Virus record (IMG/VR): IMGVR_UViG_3300025097_002022 | Location: 16,058-80,057 of that record | DNA length: 64,000 nt | Reading direction: 5' to 3' (one strand) | Origin: a virus | Shown: in pieces, positions 17,773-27,458 of the stretch | Layout: the number at the start of each line of letters is the position of its first letter | Position numbering within the stretch: the stretch's first letter is position 1 | Position numbers and translations under genes: made by a program | Notes under the pieces: generated by a model | Told to the model about the DNA's origin: nothing | The model's input: the letters and a program-made list of their open reading frames with translations, nothing else | Databases searched by the model: none

Positions 17773-20700
17773 ATGAGTTCGAGTTATAAGATATGTCACG
17801 TAAGTGACATTCATATTCGCAAATTGAAATATCACACAGAATATCGAGAGGTATTTGAACAACTTTACGATAGTCTCCGCGCAGAGAAGCCGGATATCAT
17901 CCTGAACACTGGCGACACATTCCACACGAAGACAGATTTGTCAAGCGAGGCTGTGCAGATGATGAGCGAGTTATTTTCAAACCTCGCCGACATTGCTCCA
18001 TTTCACATGATTCTCGGCAATCATGATATGAATCTCCGTTCTCTCGGACGGCTGGACGCCATCTCTCCAATCGTGAACAACCTTGATCATCCAGATATTC
18101 ACTTTCACAAATTGTCAACCGTTGTATCTCTCACTGACGATATTGACATGCATGTTCTTTCTATTGTTGATCCGGACAATTGGCAGGAAGAGATAGACGA
18201 CAGCAAGACGAGCATTGCAGTCTATCACGGAGCCGTCAAGGGCGTCAAGACAGATATGGGGTGGGTAATGGAACACGGCGACATTGATGTCTCTACTTTG
18301 AACAAGTATGATTATGCAATGCTCGGAGATATTCATAAGACAAATCAGATGATTGGAGCCAATCCCAAGTTCCGCTACCCTGGCAGTTTGATACAACAGA
18401 ATCACGGCGAGACAAACGACAAGGGCTATCTCACTTGGGAGATATCTGGCAAAGACAGTTATGAAATTAGGCACACATCCCTTCAAAACCCACGAGCATT
18501 CGTTACCGTCGAGTTAACAAAGAAGGGACGAATGCCAAGGAACGCAACAGTCCCAGCAGGAGCACGTCTCCGTCTTGTTTCGAACAACAATTTATCCCTC
18601 GACAAGATGCGCCGCGCCGTCGATATTGCGAAACACAGATTTAAGCCCGAGAGCATTACCTTTCTCAATCGCGCCCTCGGTTCGCAATCTGGATCCGATG
18701 TAAATCCAGATGATTTCATCAAGGAAAATCTCCGAGACATCAGTGTTCAGAAGAGAATGATTCAGGATTTCTTAGAGGAATATGAGATTGAAGACGAGGT
18801 TTTGGAGAGAGTCTTGGAACTCAATTCAAAATATAACACAGCAGTTGAAAATAACGAAGAGGTAGCTCGAAATATTAATTGGAAGCTTAACTCGTTTGAG
18901 TGGGACAGTCTCTTCAACTATGGAGAATCCAATTCAATTGATTTCACAAACATCAGCGGAATCGTTGGAATCTTCGGAAAGAATTATTCAGGCAAGTCGA
19001 GCATCATTGACGCTGCTCTCTACACACTGTTTAATTCCACCTCGAAAAATGAACGAAAGAACCTCAATATCATTAATCAGAACAAGGACAGAGGGCAGGG
19101 GCGAATTGGAATTTCGATTGGAGACAGACAATTTGTAGTCGAAAGGAGTAGCGAAAAATATACAAAGAGGCTTAAAGGCGAAGAAACACTTGAGGCAAAA
19201 ACCAATGTTGATTTCCTCGAAATCAATGCCCTCGGAGATGAGGTGGTAAGTCACAACGGAATGACGAGAGCAGACACCGACAAGAACATTCGCAAGATGT
19301 TCGGAACCCTCGATGACTTTCTGTTGACATCCATGGCATCTCAGTTAGATAGTTTGACATTCATCAAAGAGGGTTCAACTCGGAGAAAAGAGATTCTTGC
19401 CAAGTTTCTTGATCTTGAAATATTTGATAAGAAATATAAAATGGCGAAAGAAGACGCCTCCGATCTACGAGGCGCCCTCAAGCGTCTTGAGGGGAAAGAA
19501 TTTGAGGGAGACATCGAGCAAGCCATGCGAGATACCATGCAGAGTTCCATTGATATACAGGAAAACGAGAAGAAGTGTCAGGAATATAATCAACAACTAA
19601 TTGATATCGCTGCATTCCTTTCTGAAGTTGAGGGTAAAATCGCCTCAATCCCTCTCAAGGTTATCGACATTGAAGCAGAGAGCGCTCTCTTGTCGTCAAA
19701 GAGAGGGGACATTCTATCCCTGACGGAGGAAAATAAAGAAATTCGAAAACAAAACAAGAGCAACGAAACATTGATTAGGAAGTTGTCAGATTTTCTCTCA
19801 GATTATGATATCGAGAATTTAAGAAATAAAAAGAAAGAAGTCTCAGATAAAAATGATAAATATTCTGAACTTACAAGTCTCTTGAGAGAGAAGAAGAGAG
19901 ATGTTGAAGATAATGAAAAGCGAGTGAAACTTCTCGAAGAGGTTCCTTGTGGAGATCAGTTTTCTTCTTGTAAGTTTATTTGCAACGCTCATAAGGCAAA
20001 TTTGGAACTTCCAGATATGTTGTCTGAAGTTAATGCAATACAGCAACAGGGTGTGAAGATTTTGAAAGATATCAACTCTCTTGATTCCAAAAAGTTGGAT
20101 GACTATTTGGATAAATACGACGCACTGGTGGACAGGAGAACACAGGTTGAACAAGAGATGTCTGTGTCTGAGCTTGAGTTGGCAAACAATCTAACACGAC
20201 TTGAAGTATTTAAACACGAGATTGAAGGAATTGTAGAGAGTATCAAAGTATATGAAGATAATCGAGACGCAATCGAGAACTTGGAGCAACTTGTTTCGAA
20301 AAGGAACGAACACGCTGCTTTGCTGAGCAGGACTGAAAAGAATTGCAAGCAATGCAAGCAAGATTTGAATGATTTGTATGTCTCACATGGATCTTACGAA
20401 AACAAGCTTCAGAATTTGATGGACCAGAAGAGTGAACTATCAGATTTGCGAGAGGACTATTCCGCATATGATTTATATATGAAATGTATGCACTCCAGCG
20501 GCATTTCATACGATATTATTAAAAAGAAGCTTCCGGCAATCAATGAGGAAATCGCAAAGGTATTAACGAATATTGTCAATTTTGAAGTTTTCTTTGAAAA
20601 CGATGGAAGGCGATTAAACGTCTACATTCGACATCCAAAACATGATCCTCGCCCAATCGAAATGGGATCTGGTGCAGAAAAGACAATTGCATCAATGGCT

Positions 20701-20937
20701 ATCCGACTTTCTCTTTTGCATGTTAGTAATTTACCCAAACCAAACATTTTCGTAATGGATGAGCCGGGCACAGCGCTGGACGCCGAGAATCTTGAAGGAT
20801 TCGTGAGAATACTGGAAATGGTGAAATCTTATTTCAAAACAGTTATCTTGATATCCCATCTTGATTCTCTGAAAGATTGTGTCGATGTCGTAATCAATGT
20901 AGATAAAAAGGATGGATTTGCATATGTCAGCCAATGA
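17773..20937 (+). CDS. Fused Mre11-Rad50 (SbcD-SbcC, gp47-gp46-like) nuclease-ATPase, 1054 aa
   Basis: This complex processes DNA ends for recombination and degrades host DNA. In T4 the two subunits are separate genes 47 and 46; here they are one chain. Residues ~1-350 are the metallophosphoesterase: VSDIHI, LNTGDTFH, ILGNHDMN, VYHGAV and MLGDIHK supply the metal ligands. From ~395 the ABC-ATPase begins with Walker A FGKNYSGKSS, then a long coiled coil with a Cys cluster (C-x6-C-x3-C near 723, a zinc-hook candidate) and a second CKQCK near 857. The signature GSGAEKT is near 963, and Walker B with D-loop FVMDEPGTALD near 993. The SHLD switch His follows. The chain appears intact. Confidence 0.9.
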   Translation: MSSSYKICHVSDIHIRKLKYHTEYREVFEQLYDSLRAEKPDIILNTGDTFHTKTDLSSEAVQMMSELFSNLADIAPFHMILGNHDMNLRSLGRLDAISPIVNNLDHPDIHFHKLSTVVSLTDDIDMHVLSIVDPDNWQEEIDDSKTSIAVYHGAVKGVKTDMGWVMEHGDIDVSTLNKYDYAMLGDIHKTNQMIGANPKFRYPGSLIQQNHGETNDKGYLTWEISGKDSYEIRHTSLQNPRAFVTVELTKKGRMPRNATVPAGARLRLVSNNNLSLDKMRRAVDIAKHRFKPESITFLNRALGSQSGSDVNPDDFIKENLRDISVQKRMIQDFLEEYEIEDEVLERVLELNSKYNTAVENNEEVARNINWKLNSFEWDSLFNYGESNSIDFTNISGIVGIFGKNYSGKSSIIDAALYTLFNSTSKNERKNLNIINQNKDRGQGRIGISIGDRQFVVERSSEKYTKRLKGEETLEAKTNVDFLEINALGDEVVSHNGMTRADTDKNIRKMFGTLDDFLLTSMASQLDSLTFIKEGSTRRKEILAKFLDLEIFDKKYKMAKEDASDLRGALKRLEGKEFEGDIEQAMRDTMQSSIDIQENEKKCQEYNQQLIDIAAFLSEVEGKIASIPLKVIDIEAESALLSSKRGDILSLTEENKEIRKQNKSNETLIRKLSDFLSDYDIENLRNKKKEVSDKNDKYSELTSLLREKKRDVEDNEKRVKLLEEVPCGDQFSSCKFICNAHKANLELPDMLSEVNAIQQQGVKILKDINSLDSKKLDDYLDKYDALVDRRTQVEQEMSVSELELANNLTRLEVFKHEIEGIVESIKVYEDNRDAIENLEQLVSKRNEHAALLSRTEKNCKQCKQDLNDLYVSHGSYENKLQNLMDQKSELSDLREDYSAYDLYMKCMHSSGISYDIIKKKLPAINEEIAKVLTNIVNFEVFFENDGRRLNVYIRHPKHDPRPIEMGSGAEKTIASMAIRLSLLHVSNLPKPNIFVMDEPGTALDAENLEGFVRILEMVKSYFKTVILISHLDSLKDCVDVVINVDKKDGFAYVSQ

Positions 20938-21190
20938 AGTGAGGTATATTGTTTTGCCATATGAGGGGCACTGCGAAAAGTTAGTCGATATCAGAGAGTC
21001 AGTCCCGCAGCATGAGTTCGATTACAAAAACGCTCGTAAATTTCTTGATTATGTCTATTTATTAGAAGAGATTGCCTTGTGTGTGAAGGTAGAAGATTAT
21101 GCCAAAGCATCCGATAAAATAGGTATTTTACAAAACGGCGAGTTTATAACTTTTAAAGCCGCAGTTAAAAAGGAAGATAAAAATGAGTAA
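20924..21190 (+). CDS. Small hypothetical protein, 88 aa
   Basis: ATG 20924 is preferred because AAGGA lies 11 bases upstream; an ATG at 20912 overlaps that site. It overlaps the end of the Mre11-Rad50 gene and the start of the next gene, so it is co-translated. The product is acidic and helical, with no cysteine cluster, signal peptide or membrane segment. No family recognised. Confidence 0.65.
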   Translation: MSANEVRYIVLPYEGHCEKLVDIRESVPQHEFDYKNARKFLDYVYLLEEIALCVKVEDYAKASDKIGILQNGEFITFKAAVKKEDKNE

Positions 21191-21374
21191 GCAAGCAGTA
21201 TTAGACAAGGTAATGTCAAAAGCGATTTCTCGCAAATTGTTCACATTTCTAACAGCAACAGGGCTAATGCTTTGGAGTGACTTATCCTCAGATACATGGG
21301 GCATGATCGCAATGTGCTATATAGGAACGCAGGGCGCAGTAGATGTTATGAAGACTTATAGGCACGGCGCATAG
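21183..21374 (+). CDS. Small membrane protein, holin candidate, 63 aa
   Basis: A good AAGGA precedes ATG 21183. Two hydrophobic stretches (LFTFLTATGLMLW around 19-31 and MIAMCYIGTQGAV around 40-53) follow a basic N-terminus, and the C-terminus is basic: a two-helix topology like small class II holins. The two following genes encode an inner-membrane coiled-coil protein and an exported protein, as in lysis cassettes. Holin assignment is inference from topology and context; no endolysin is adjacent. Confidence 0.6.
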   Translation: MSKQAVLDKVMSKAISRKLFTFLTATGLMLWSDLSSDTWGMIAMCYIGTQGAVDVMKTYRHGA

Positions 21375-21779
21375 ATGACTTGGTTGACTTTAGTGCTATA
21401 TTCTAAGAAAGCCTGGGTGTGGTGCAGACATCATTGGAAGATACTTGCCATTGCATTGTGGACTCTCGTTGTCTGGTTTGTCTCTCGCGGAAATGTAAAG
21501 GCATATAAGAGAGTGCTTGAGGCAACTATTGATAACTATAAGAAAGAAATTGAAGTTCTCGAAAATAGTCACGCCGATGAAATTGGAAAAAGAAATGAAG
21601 CCATTCAAGTTCACAATGAATCTATCGCTAAATTAGAGAGAGAATACAAGGGCTCCAAGAATGATCTGACTGTGGAGAAAAGAGCAAGGTATTTAGAGTT
21701 GTTAGAAATGCTCAACAAAGATCCCAAGTCGGCAAACGAGGCAATAGAGAAAGAGTTCGGATTCAAACATGTTGACTAA
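21375..21779 (+). CDS. Membrane-anchored coiled-coil protein, i-spanin-like, 134 aa
   Basis: It starts immediately after the previous stop. One N-terminal membrane segment (ILAIALWTLVVWFVS, ~25-39) with positive residues before it is followed by a long charged heptad-type helix (~45-120). This is the layout of inner-membrane spanins, which with a partner fuse inner and outer membranes at lysis. The next gene overlaps its end and encodes a signal-bearing protein, also typical of spanin pairs. No sequence family recognised. Confidence 0.6.
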   Translation: MTWLTLVLYSKKAWVWCRHHWKILAIALWTLVVWFVSRGNVKAYKRVLEATIDNYKKEIEVLENSHADEIGKRNEAIQVHNESIAKLEREYKGSKNDLTVEKRARYLELLEMLNKDPKSANEAIEKEFGFKHVD

Positions 21780-22227
21780 GTTAACCGCACAGTTGCTAAC
21801 AATTAGTTTGCTCTTCCCAGCTACTATTTTTGCCCAAGAGGTGGAAGATGCAAAGAAATATACCCATCTTCAGGAAGGCGAAGTAGCCCCGTTTTCGGGG
21901 ACACTGTTCAGTCCTGCTGCAACCGCGCAACTAATAGCCGAGCATCAATACTCTATGTCCGATTGCGACTTGAGGGTTGAATACGAAGTTTCAAAAGCGA
22001 GAGCGGGACTACAGTTGGAAATCGATAGCCTGCAGATAAGCTATGATGCTCTCGATGAGCGCCATAAGTTGCTAATGGATATCAAGAACGGTGAGATAGA
22101 GACATATAGAGAAATGGCACTTAAGCAGCCGAACAAGAATAACAACTGGTGGATGACAGGTGGTATCATCATCGGAATCGGGTTGTCTCTTGGGACATTC
22201 TATGCCGTTACGGAGATCCCAAAATGA
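21769..22227 (+). CDS. Exported protein with C-terminal membrane helix, 152 aa
   Basis: The N-terminus is a signal peptide (LLTISLLFPATIFAQE, with an AxA-like cleavage context at IFA-Q). A conserved-looking segment GEVAPFSGTLFSPAATA follows, then a helical stretch, and a C-terminal hydrophobic segment (GGIIIGIGLSLGTFYAV, ~131-147). There is no lipobox, so it is not a standard o-spanin lipoprotein. The gene overlaps the i-spanin-like gene by 11 bases. A lysis-accessory or envelope role is inferred. Confidence 0.65.
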   Translation: MLTKLTAQLLTISLLFPATIFAQEVEDAKKYTHLQEGEVAPFSGTLFSPAATAQLIAEHQYSMSDCDLRVEYEVSKARAGLQLEIDSLQISYDALDERHKLLMDIKNGEIETYREMALKQPNKNNNWWMTGGIIIGIGLSLGTFYAVTEIPK

Positions 22228-22616
22228 GTGATGCAAAAGAAGATCCAGATTACGCTCTAAAAATAGAGAAGGCGATAATTGACAAGTTTGGAGCGGACGC
22301 TGTCCAGCATCCAGCGAAGAATTGGACTCCCGAAAAGGAGAAAGAATATATCGAAGAACTCAAAAAGTTAACAGAGAAAATGAACAAACTATCAGAAAAG
22401 ACTGAAAAGATAGAAGTTCGGGGCGTTTTGATATCAAAAAAACTACTTAATAAAGATAGCAATAGAGTTTGTTCGGTTTGCGATGTCTACTCTTTTAATA
22501 CGAGGGATGATGTTTATGTAAATAAATATTCTTGTTGTTACGAGTGTTACATTCAATGGGTTGATGGGCGAGAAGAGCGTTGGGCAACCGGCTGGCGCCC
22601 CAATAAAGGAAAATAA
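22224..22616 (+). CDS. Cys-rich small protein, putative zinc-binding, 130 aa
   Basis: ATG 22224 overlaps the preceding stop (ATGA) with a GGAG upstream. Residues ~30-60 are a charged helix; the C-terminal half has CSVC and a later CCYEC, forming a likely four-Cys zinc site, followed by GREERWATGWRP. I associate this arrangement with a conserved unnamed protein upstream of terminase in marine T4-like phages. Small-terminase or packaging-regulator roles cannot be shown. Confidence 0.7.
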   Translation: MSDAKEDPDYALKIEKAIIDKFGADAVQHPAKNWTPEKEKEYIEELKKLTEKMNKLSEKTEKIEVRGVLISKKLLNKDSNRVCSVCDVYSFNTRDDVYVNKYSCCYECYIQWVDGREERWATGWRPNKGK

Positions 22617-22620
22617 ACAA

Positions 22621-23133
22621 ATGGCAACAGTTTTAGATATCGTAAGGGGAATTTCCCAAGCAGCGGCAAATGCAAGAGACGGAGCACATGACGAGAATCA
22701 AGTTCCAGAAGGCGAAACGAAAAAAGTCGGATTAAAAAGAGAAGAAGGGGATGCTATAATCGACTCTCGTGTGATTGACGGTTTCGGCGTAAACATTTCC
22801 GGAGACTTGCTTTGTATTAATTACCAAAGCGATATTAAGCTCAAAGATGTCTATGGCGGCGACATTGAGACAGAAGTCGAAGAGATGATAGAGAACGTTG
22901 CAGGCTTCCTAAAGAAGGAATATAAGAAATTGACAGGAGATGCCCTTTCTCTAAAAGCAGACGGCAACGTAGAGGTAATGGTTCAAAATACTTCTAAAGT
23001 CCGCGCTTTCGTTAATGGTAAAAGATACTATAAGGTTGGAAATCTTAGCGACGTAATTCCCGTCGGCGAGCCTTCTGAGGATCGTTTGGATAAATCAATT
23101 CGCGACTTCTTGTCTCTCGGAAAAAATAAGTGA
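22621..23133 (+). CDS. Conserved hypothetical protein upstream of terminase, 170 aa
   Basis: ATG 22621 has AAGGA nine or so bases upstream; longer in-frame starts would overlap the previous gene. The product is acidic with an N-terminal helix (TVLDIVRGISQAAANARDGA) and a mixed alpha/beta remainder (VRAFVNGKRYYKVGNLSDV). Position directly before the large terminase raises the possibility that it is a small terminase or DNA-packaging factor, but no DNA-binding motif is visible. Function not recognised. Confidence 0.65.
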   Translation: MATVLDIVRGISQAAANARDGAHDENQVPEGETKKVGLKREEGDAIIDSRVIDGFGVNISGDLLCINYQSDIKLKDVYGGDIETEVEEMIENVAGFLKKEYKKLTGDALSLKADGNVEVMVQNTSKVRAFVNGKRYYKVGNLSDVIPVGEPSEDRLDKSIRDFLSLGKNK

Positions 23134-23137
23134 TTGG

Positions 23138-24727
23138 ATGTCGTTTGAACTCACTAAACAAGAAATATTAAAAGAGATTCTGAAGAGCGGAAAAGATCCA
23201 GGATACTTCATTAACAATTATGCGAGAATCGCCCATCCTCTAAAGGGCTTGATTCCGTTCAAACTATATCCGTTCCAAGAAGAACTATTAAAAGATTTCA
23301 ATGATCATCGTTTCAATGTAATTTTGAAAGCGAGGCAGCTAGGGATATCCACAACAACTGCAGCATATGTTGTGTGGATGATGATGTTTCATAGAAACAA
23401 GAATATCCTTGTCATTGCAACCAAGTTCCAGACAGCGGCAAACCTTGTTAAGAAAGTAAAACATATAATTAAGAATCTCCCGCCGTGGATGCAGATAGCC
23501 AATATCACAATTGACAACCGCGCCTCATTCGTCCTATCGAATGGTTCCGAGATCAAGGCGTCTTCAACAACCGCAGACGCTGGTCGTTCCGAAGCCCTAT
23601 CTCTGCTCGTCATCGATGAGGCAGCACATGTCGAAGGGCTTGACGAATTGTGGACGGGCTTGTATCCTACGTTGTCAACAGGTGGACGCTGTATTGCACT
23701 GAGCACTCCAAACGGTGTTGGAAACTGGTTCCATCAAATTTATTCCGACTCAGAACAGGGGCAGAATGATTTCTTTCCAACAATACTTCAGTGGGATGTT
23801 CATCCCGATAGAGACAGAGCTTGGTTTGAAAAAGAAACAAAGAACATGTCTCAACGCCAAATCGCCCAAGAACTTCAGTGTAATTTCAATATGTCCGGTG
23901 AGACATTGGTGCATCCGGAAGATTTGGAATGGATAGAATCTCAAATAAGGGAGCCGAAATATCGAGTCGGATTTGATCGTAACTTTTGGATTTGGGAAAA
24001 GGCTCAGCAAGATGCTAACTACCTTTTGAGTGCAGATGTAGCCCGAGGAGATGGAAAGGACAGTTCCACCCTCCATGTTTTAAAACTGGAAACAATGGAA
24101 ATAGTTGCAGAATATCAAGGCAAGCCAACTCTCGATGCCTATGCGGACATGCTAAACGGAATCGGAAAAGACTATAATAACGGAATGATAGTCGTAGAAA
24201 ACAACTCAGTTGGATATGCAGTATTAACAAAATTGCAAGAATTGGGGTATAATAACATATACTTTTCAGTCAAGTCAACACATGAGTATGTATCACAAAT
24301 ACAGGGTGAAAACATGTCCAACGCCATCGCTGGCTTTTCGACAACATCTAAAACTCGTCCGTTGATTATCGCAAAGTTGGAAGAATTCATTAGAAATAAA
24401 CTAATTACTATATATTCATCAAGAACTCTTAATGAGTTGAAGACCTTTATTTGGAATAACGGACGCCCCGAGGCTATGAGAAGTTACAATGATGACTTGA
24501 CAATGGCACTCGCAATCGGCTGCTGGGTAAGGGATACGGCATTTGAGGTAGGGAAGTTGGAACAGCAGTATCGAGAATCCTTTGTTAATTCAATGTTTGT
24601 CGCATCGACAAAATTGAATACTCAAATAAGAGGGCAAGAGGGGCATAGTAATAGTATGAGTTTAAAAGACGAAGAACAAAAAGCAATCCAGATAGCTCAA
24701 CAATTTGGTTGGTTATACAAGGGATAA
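23138..24727 (+). CDS. terL: Large terminase subunit (gp17-like), 529 aa
   Basis: The ATP-driven motor and nuclease that packages concatemeric DNA into proheads. The ATPase half has the terminase-type Walker A ARQLGIST (~65-72) and Walker B LLVIDEA (~157-163) with an LSTPNG coupling motif. The RNase H-like nuclease has DVARGDGKDSS (~299-309), VVENNSVG (~350) and the C-terminal NDDLTMALA (~450). Length is near the usual 500-610. The portal gene follows after three bases, the usual order. Confident assignment. Confidence 0.95.
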   Translation: MSFELTKQEILKEILKSGKDPGYFINNYARIAHPLKGLIPFKLYPFQEELLKDFNDHRFNVILKARQLGISTTTAAYVVWMMMFHRNKNILVIATKFQTAANLVKKVKHIIKNLPPWMQIANITIDNRASFVLSNGSEIKASSTTADAGRSEALSLLVIDEAAHVEGLDELWTGLYPTLSTGGRCIALSTPNGVGNWFHQIYSDSEQGQNDFFPTILQWDVHPDRDRAWFEKETKNMSQRQIAQELQCNFNMSGETLVHPEDLEWIESQIREPKYRVGFDRNFWIWEKAQQDANYLLSADVARGDGKDSSTLHVLKLETMEIVAEYQGKPTLDAYADMLNGIGKDYNNGMIVVENNSVGYAVLTKLQELGYNNIYFSVKSTHEYVSQIQGENMSNAIAGFSTTSKTRPLIIAKLEEFIRNKLITIYSSRTLNELKTFIWNNGRPEAMRSYNDDLTMALAIGCWVRDTAFEVGKLEQQYRESFVNSMFVASTKLNTQIRGQEGHSNSMSLKDEEQKAIQIAQQFGWLYKG

Positions 24728-24730
24728 AAC

Positions 24731-26644
24731 ATGGCAAAAAAGAACAATCCAAAAAATAATGATTCCGCTCTCTTCAGGCAGTTAACTCGCCTGTTATCCG
24801 GACCACTTGTCAACTATAGAACGCAGACGAGCAGAAAGCTCTCCCGTGTTCAGTTGGACAAATTTAAGTTTCAGTCTGCATCTGGATTAAATTTCAAGAA
24901 GGCAAATTACAATCCATTCGAGCAACTCAGCACCGCTATTATGGCGAACCAAATGCGTGCCGAGCGCTACCAAGACTTCGAACAAATGGAGTACACTCCC
25001 GAGATTGCCTCCGCTCTTGACATTTATGCAGACGAGATGACAACCTCATCAGACTTGCAACCCCTTCTGTCAATCAAGTGTCCAAATGAGGAGATCAAGT
25101 CAGTTCTTGCTGAACTCTATCAAACTGTTTTAAATATCGAGTTCAACTTGTTCGGCTGGTGCCGCACGATGTGTAAGTATGGAGATTTCTTTCTCTATCT
25201 TGATATCGACGAAAGACTCGGAGTGCAATCCGTTGTTGGACTTCCAACTCACGAGATTGAGCGACTTGAAGGTGAAGACAAGACAAATCCAAAATATATT
25301 CAGTTTCAATGGAACTCTGGCGGACTTACATTTGAAAACTGGCAAATCGGACATTTCCGAATTCTCGGGAACGACAAATACGCTCCCTATGGGACATCTG
25401 TCCTCGAACCCGCCCGTCGTATCTTCCGCCAACTTATCCTACTCGAAGACGCTATGATGGCGTATCGTATTGTTAGGGCACCAGAACGCCGCGTATTCTA
25501 CATTGATGTCGGAAATGTATCCCCATCAGATGTAGAGCAGTACATGCAGAAAGTAATGACGCAGATGAAGCGCAACCAAGTTGTCGATTCATCTACCGGA
25601 AGAGTTGATCTACGATATAATCCAATGTCAACCGAGGAGGACTATTTCATTCCCGTCCGAGGTGGAGTGTCATCTAAAATTGATACCTTGGCTGGAGGTT
25701 CTTATACTGGAGACATCGACGATGTCAAGTACTTGAGAGACAAGCTGTTCTCAGCACTTAAGGTTCCCGCCTCCTATCTCTCTCGCTCAGAGGGCGCAGA
25801 AGAAGACAAAACAACTCTTGCTCAGAAAGACATTCGATTCGCCAGAACGATTCAAAGACTTCAAAGATCAGTTCTCGCCGAGTTGGAGAAGATTGGTATT
25901 ATTCACTTATACACTCTCGGATACAAAGGAGCAGATTTAATTAGCTTTAAGCTATCCCTGAACAATCCATCTAAAATCGCGGAACTCCAAGAGTTGGAGC
26001 ACTGGAACACCAAGTTCGACATCGCCGCGTCGGCAACAGATGGATTCTTCTCCCGTCGCTGGGTTGCCGACAACATCTTTAACCTATCAGAAGAAGAATT
26101 CCTACGCAACCAAAGAGAGATGTTCTACGACAGAAAGCTTGACGCCGAACTCGAAGCAGTCGCTGCCGCAACCGAAGCAGAAGGCGGCGGAGGTGCCGAC
26201 TTAGGCGGAGACTTGGGCGCCGATTTGGGCGGAGACTTAGGCGGAGACTTAGGTGGGGAAGAGGATTTTGAAGACACAAATATTGCAGATGATGTAACTG
26301 CCGGAGATGAAGATCCACTCCTCGCCGCACCTGGAAAGAGAGATGACCGCCGAACGGGACAAAGTGGTCCAAGAAAACGACGCACTCGAAGTAAAGCACG
26401 AGGCGTAGAAGTAAATACTCCTCGAAAGAATAACCCAGGAGGAGTGGGATACGAAACTTTACACCACCTATCTTCTGCCAGTGGAGAGTTTAGGAACGCT
26501 GGACTTTTTCAAGAAGAGGTTGATTTGGTTGATAAAGTTGAAGAAAGAAAGTTATTCGAGGTGAAACAGGAGATTAAGAAACTAATTACAGAGCTAGATA
26601 ATAGCAAGTTAGGTGGAACAGATGAAAAGAAACAAGCACAATAA
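24731..26644 (+). CDS. gp20: Portal protein (gp20-like), 637 aa
   Basis: The dodecameric portal forms the packaging channel and initiates prohead assembly. T4 gp20-type features include YTPEIASALDIYADEMTT near 90, the wing and stem region, and the DKTTLAQKDIRFARTIQRLQ helix near 355-375. The C-terminal part carries an acidic Gly repeat (GGDLG units, ~495-515) and a basic segment (RKRRTRSKARG), longer than T4 gp20 (524 aa). AAGGGA precedes ATG 24731. Directly downstream of terminase, as expected. Confidence 0.92.
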   Translation: MAKKNNPKNNDSALFRQLTRLLSGPLVNYRTQTSRKLSRVQLDKFKFQSASGLNFKKANYNPFEQLSTAIMANQMRAERYQDFEQMEYTPEIASALDIYADEMTTSSDLQPLLSIKCPNEEIKSVLAELYQTVLNIEFNLFGWCRTMCKYGDFFLYLDIDERLGVQSVVGLPTHEIERLEGEDKTNPKYIQFQWNSGGLTFENWQIGHFRILGNDKYAPYGTSVLEPARRIFRQLILLEDAMMAYRIVRAPERRVFYIDVGNVSPSDVEQYMQKVMTQMKRNQVVDSSTGRVDLRYNPMSTEEDYFIPVRGGVSSKIDTLAGGSYTGDIDDVKYLRDKLFSALKVPASYLSRSEGAEEDKTTLAQKDIRFARTIQRLQRSVLAELEKIGIIHLYTLGYKGADLISFKLSLNNPSKIAELQELEHWNTKFDIAASATDGFFSRRWVADNIFNLSEEEFLRNQREMFYDRKLDAELEAVAAATEAEGGGGADLGGDLGADLGGDLGGDLGGEEDFEDTNIADDVTAGDEDPLLAAPGKRDDRRTGQSGPRKRRTRSKARGVEVNTPRKNNPGGVGYETLHHLSSASGEFRNAGLFQEEVDLVDKVEERKLFEVKQEIKKLITELDNSKLGGTDEKKQAQ

Positions 26645-27458
26645 GAAAAGAAACACTGCCTTTTTATATGAGGCGCTCGTCAGAGAGATAACTAAAGCGG
26701 TTGTTTCCGGAGACAAATCCGCAAAAAAGACTGCAGTGATGATATTGAAAGAATCATTTTCTCCTCGAACAATTTTGTCAAAAGAGTTGGAGTTATTCAA
26801 TGCGCTTCTCGAAACAAATGATTTAGACACCCTGACGGCGGAAAAGTTAACATTTCAAGTCCGACAAGCCCACTCTGCAATGAATTCCGACGAGATTCAT
26901 GAAGCACAGAGTCATTTAATAAATCGAATCAATCGAGAACTTTCATCTGGAGTTTTTGGAAACTTTGTTCCAAATTACAAGAACATCGCAACTGTCGCAC
27001 AGCTATTTGGATCAGACTCGGATGTCACGAGTGTTAAATCCGCCGTCCTTCTTGAACAGGAGATTGTTTCATCTCTGACTTTGAAATCTGCAGTCAAAGA
27101 AGAGAAGACGATGAAACCAATCGATAACTTAGTGTTCAACACTTTTGTATCTAAATATAACGAAACATACTCCAGCGGAATTTTAAGCGAACAGAAAGAA
27201 TTGCTTAATAGATATATTTTATCATTTTCCGATAACGGAGTGGATGTAAGTATTTATCTTAATGAAGAGTTGGGAAGACTTCACGATGTTTTGAGAGCTT
27301 CTCTTGAGTCAGAAGAAATTGTGTCCGACAAGAGTATGGTGGAATCAACAAGAGAGGTTTTGCTAATGATTAATGGATTCAGAGAGACGCCAGTTGACAA
27401 GGCACTAATTGAGAAGGTTTTAAAGATTCAAAACTTAGCTCACGAGATTCAGATGTAA
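26622..27458 (+). CDS. Prohead-module protein of unknown function, 278 aa
   Basis: ATG 26622 is preferred over GTG 26613 because AGGTGGA lies just upstream; it overlaps the portal gene by 23 bases. The N-terminus is very basic (MKRNKHNKKRNTAFLYEALV) and the rest is alpha-helical without catalytic motifs. The position between portal and prohead protease, where T4 has small prohead core genes 67 and 68, suggests a core or assembly component. That equivalence is positional inference only. Confidence 0.7.
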   Translation: MKRNKHNKKRNTAFLYEALVREITKAVVSGDKSAKKTAVMILKESFSPRTILSKELELFNALLETNDLDTLTAEKLTFQVRQAHSAMNSDEIHEAQSHLINRINRELSSGVFGNFVPNYKNIATVAQLFGSDSDVTSVKSAVLLEQEIVSSLTLKSAVKEEKTMKPIDNLVFNTFVSKYNETYSSGILSEQKELLNRYILSFSDNGVDVSIYLNEELGRLHDVLRASLESEEIVSDKSMVESTREVLLMINGFRETPVDKALIEKVLKIQNLAHEIQM

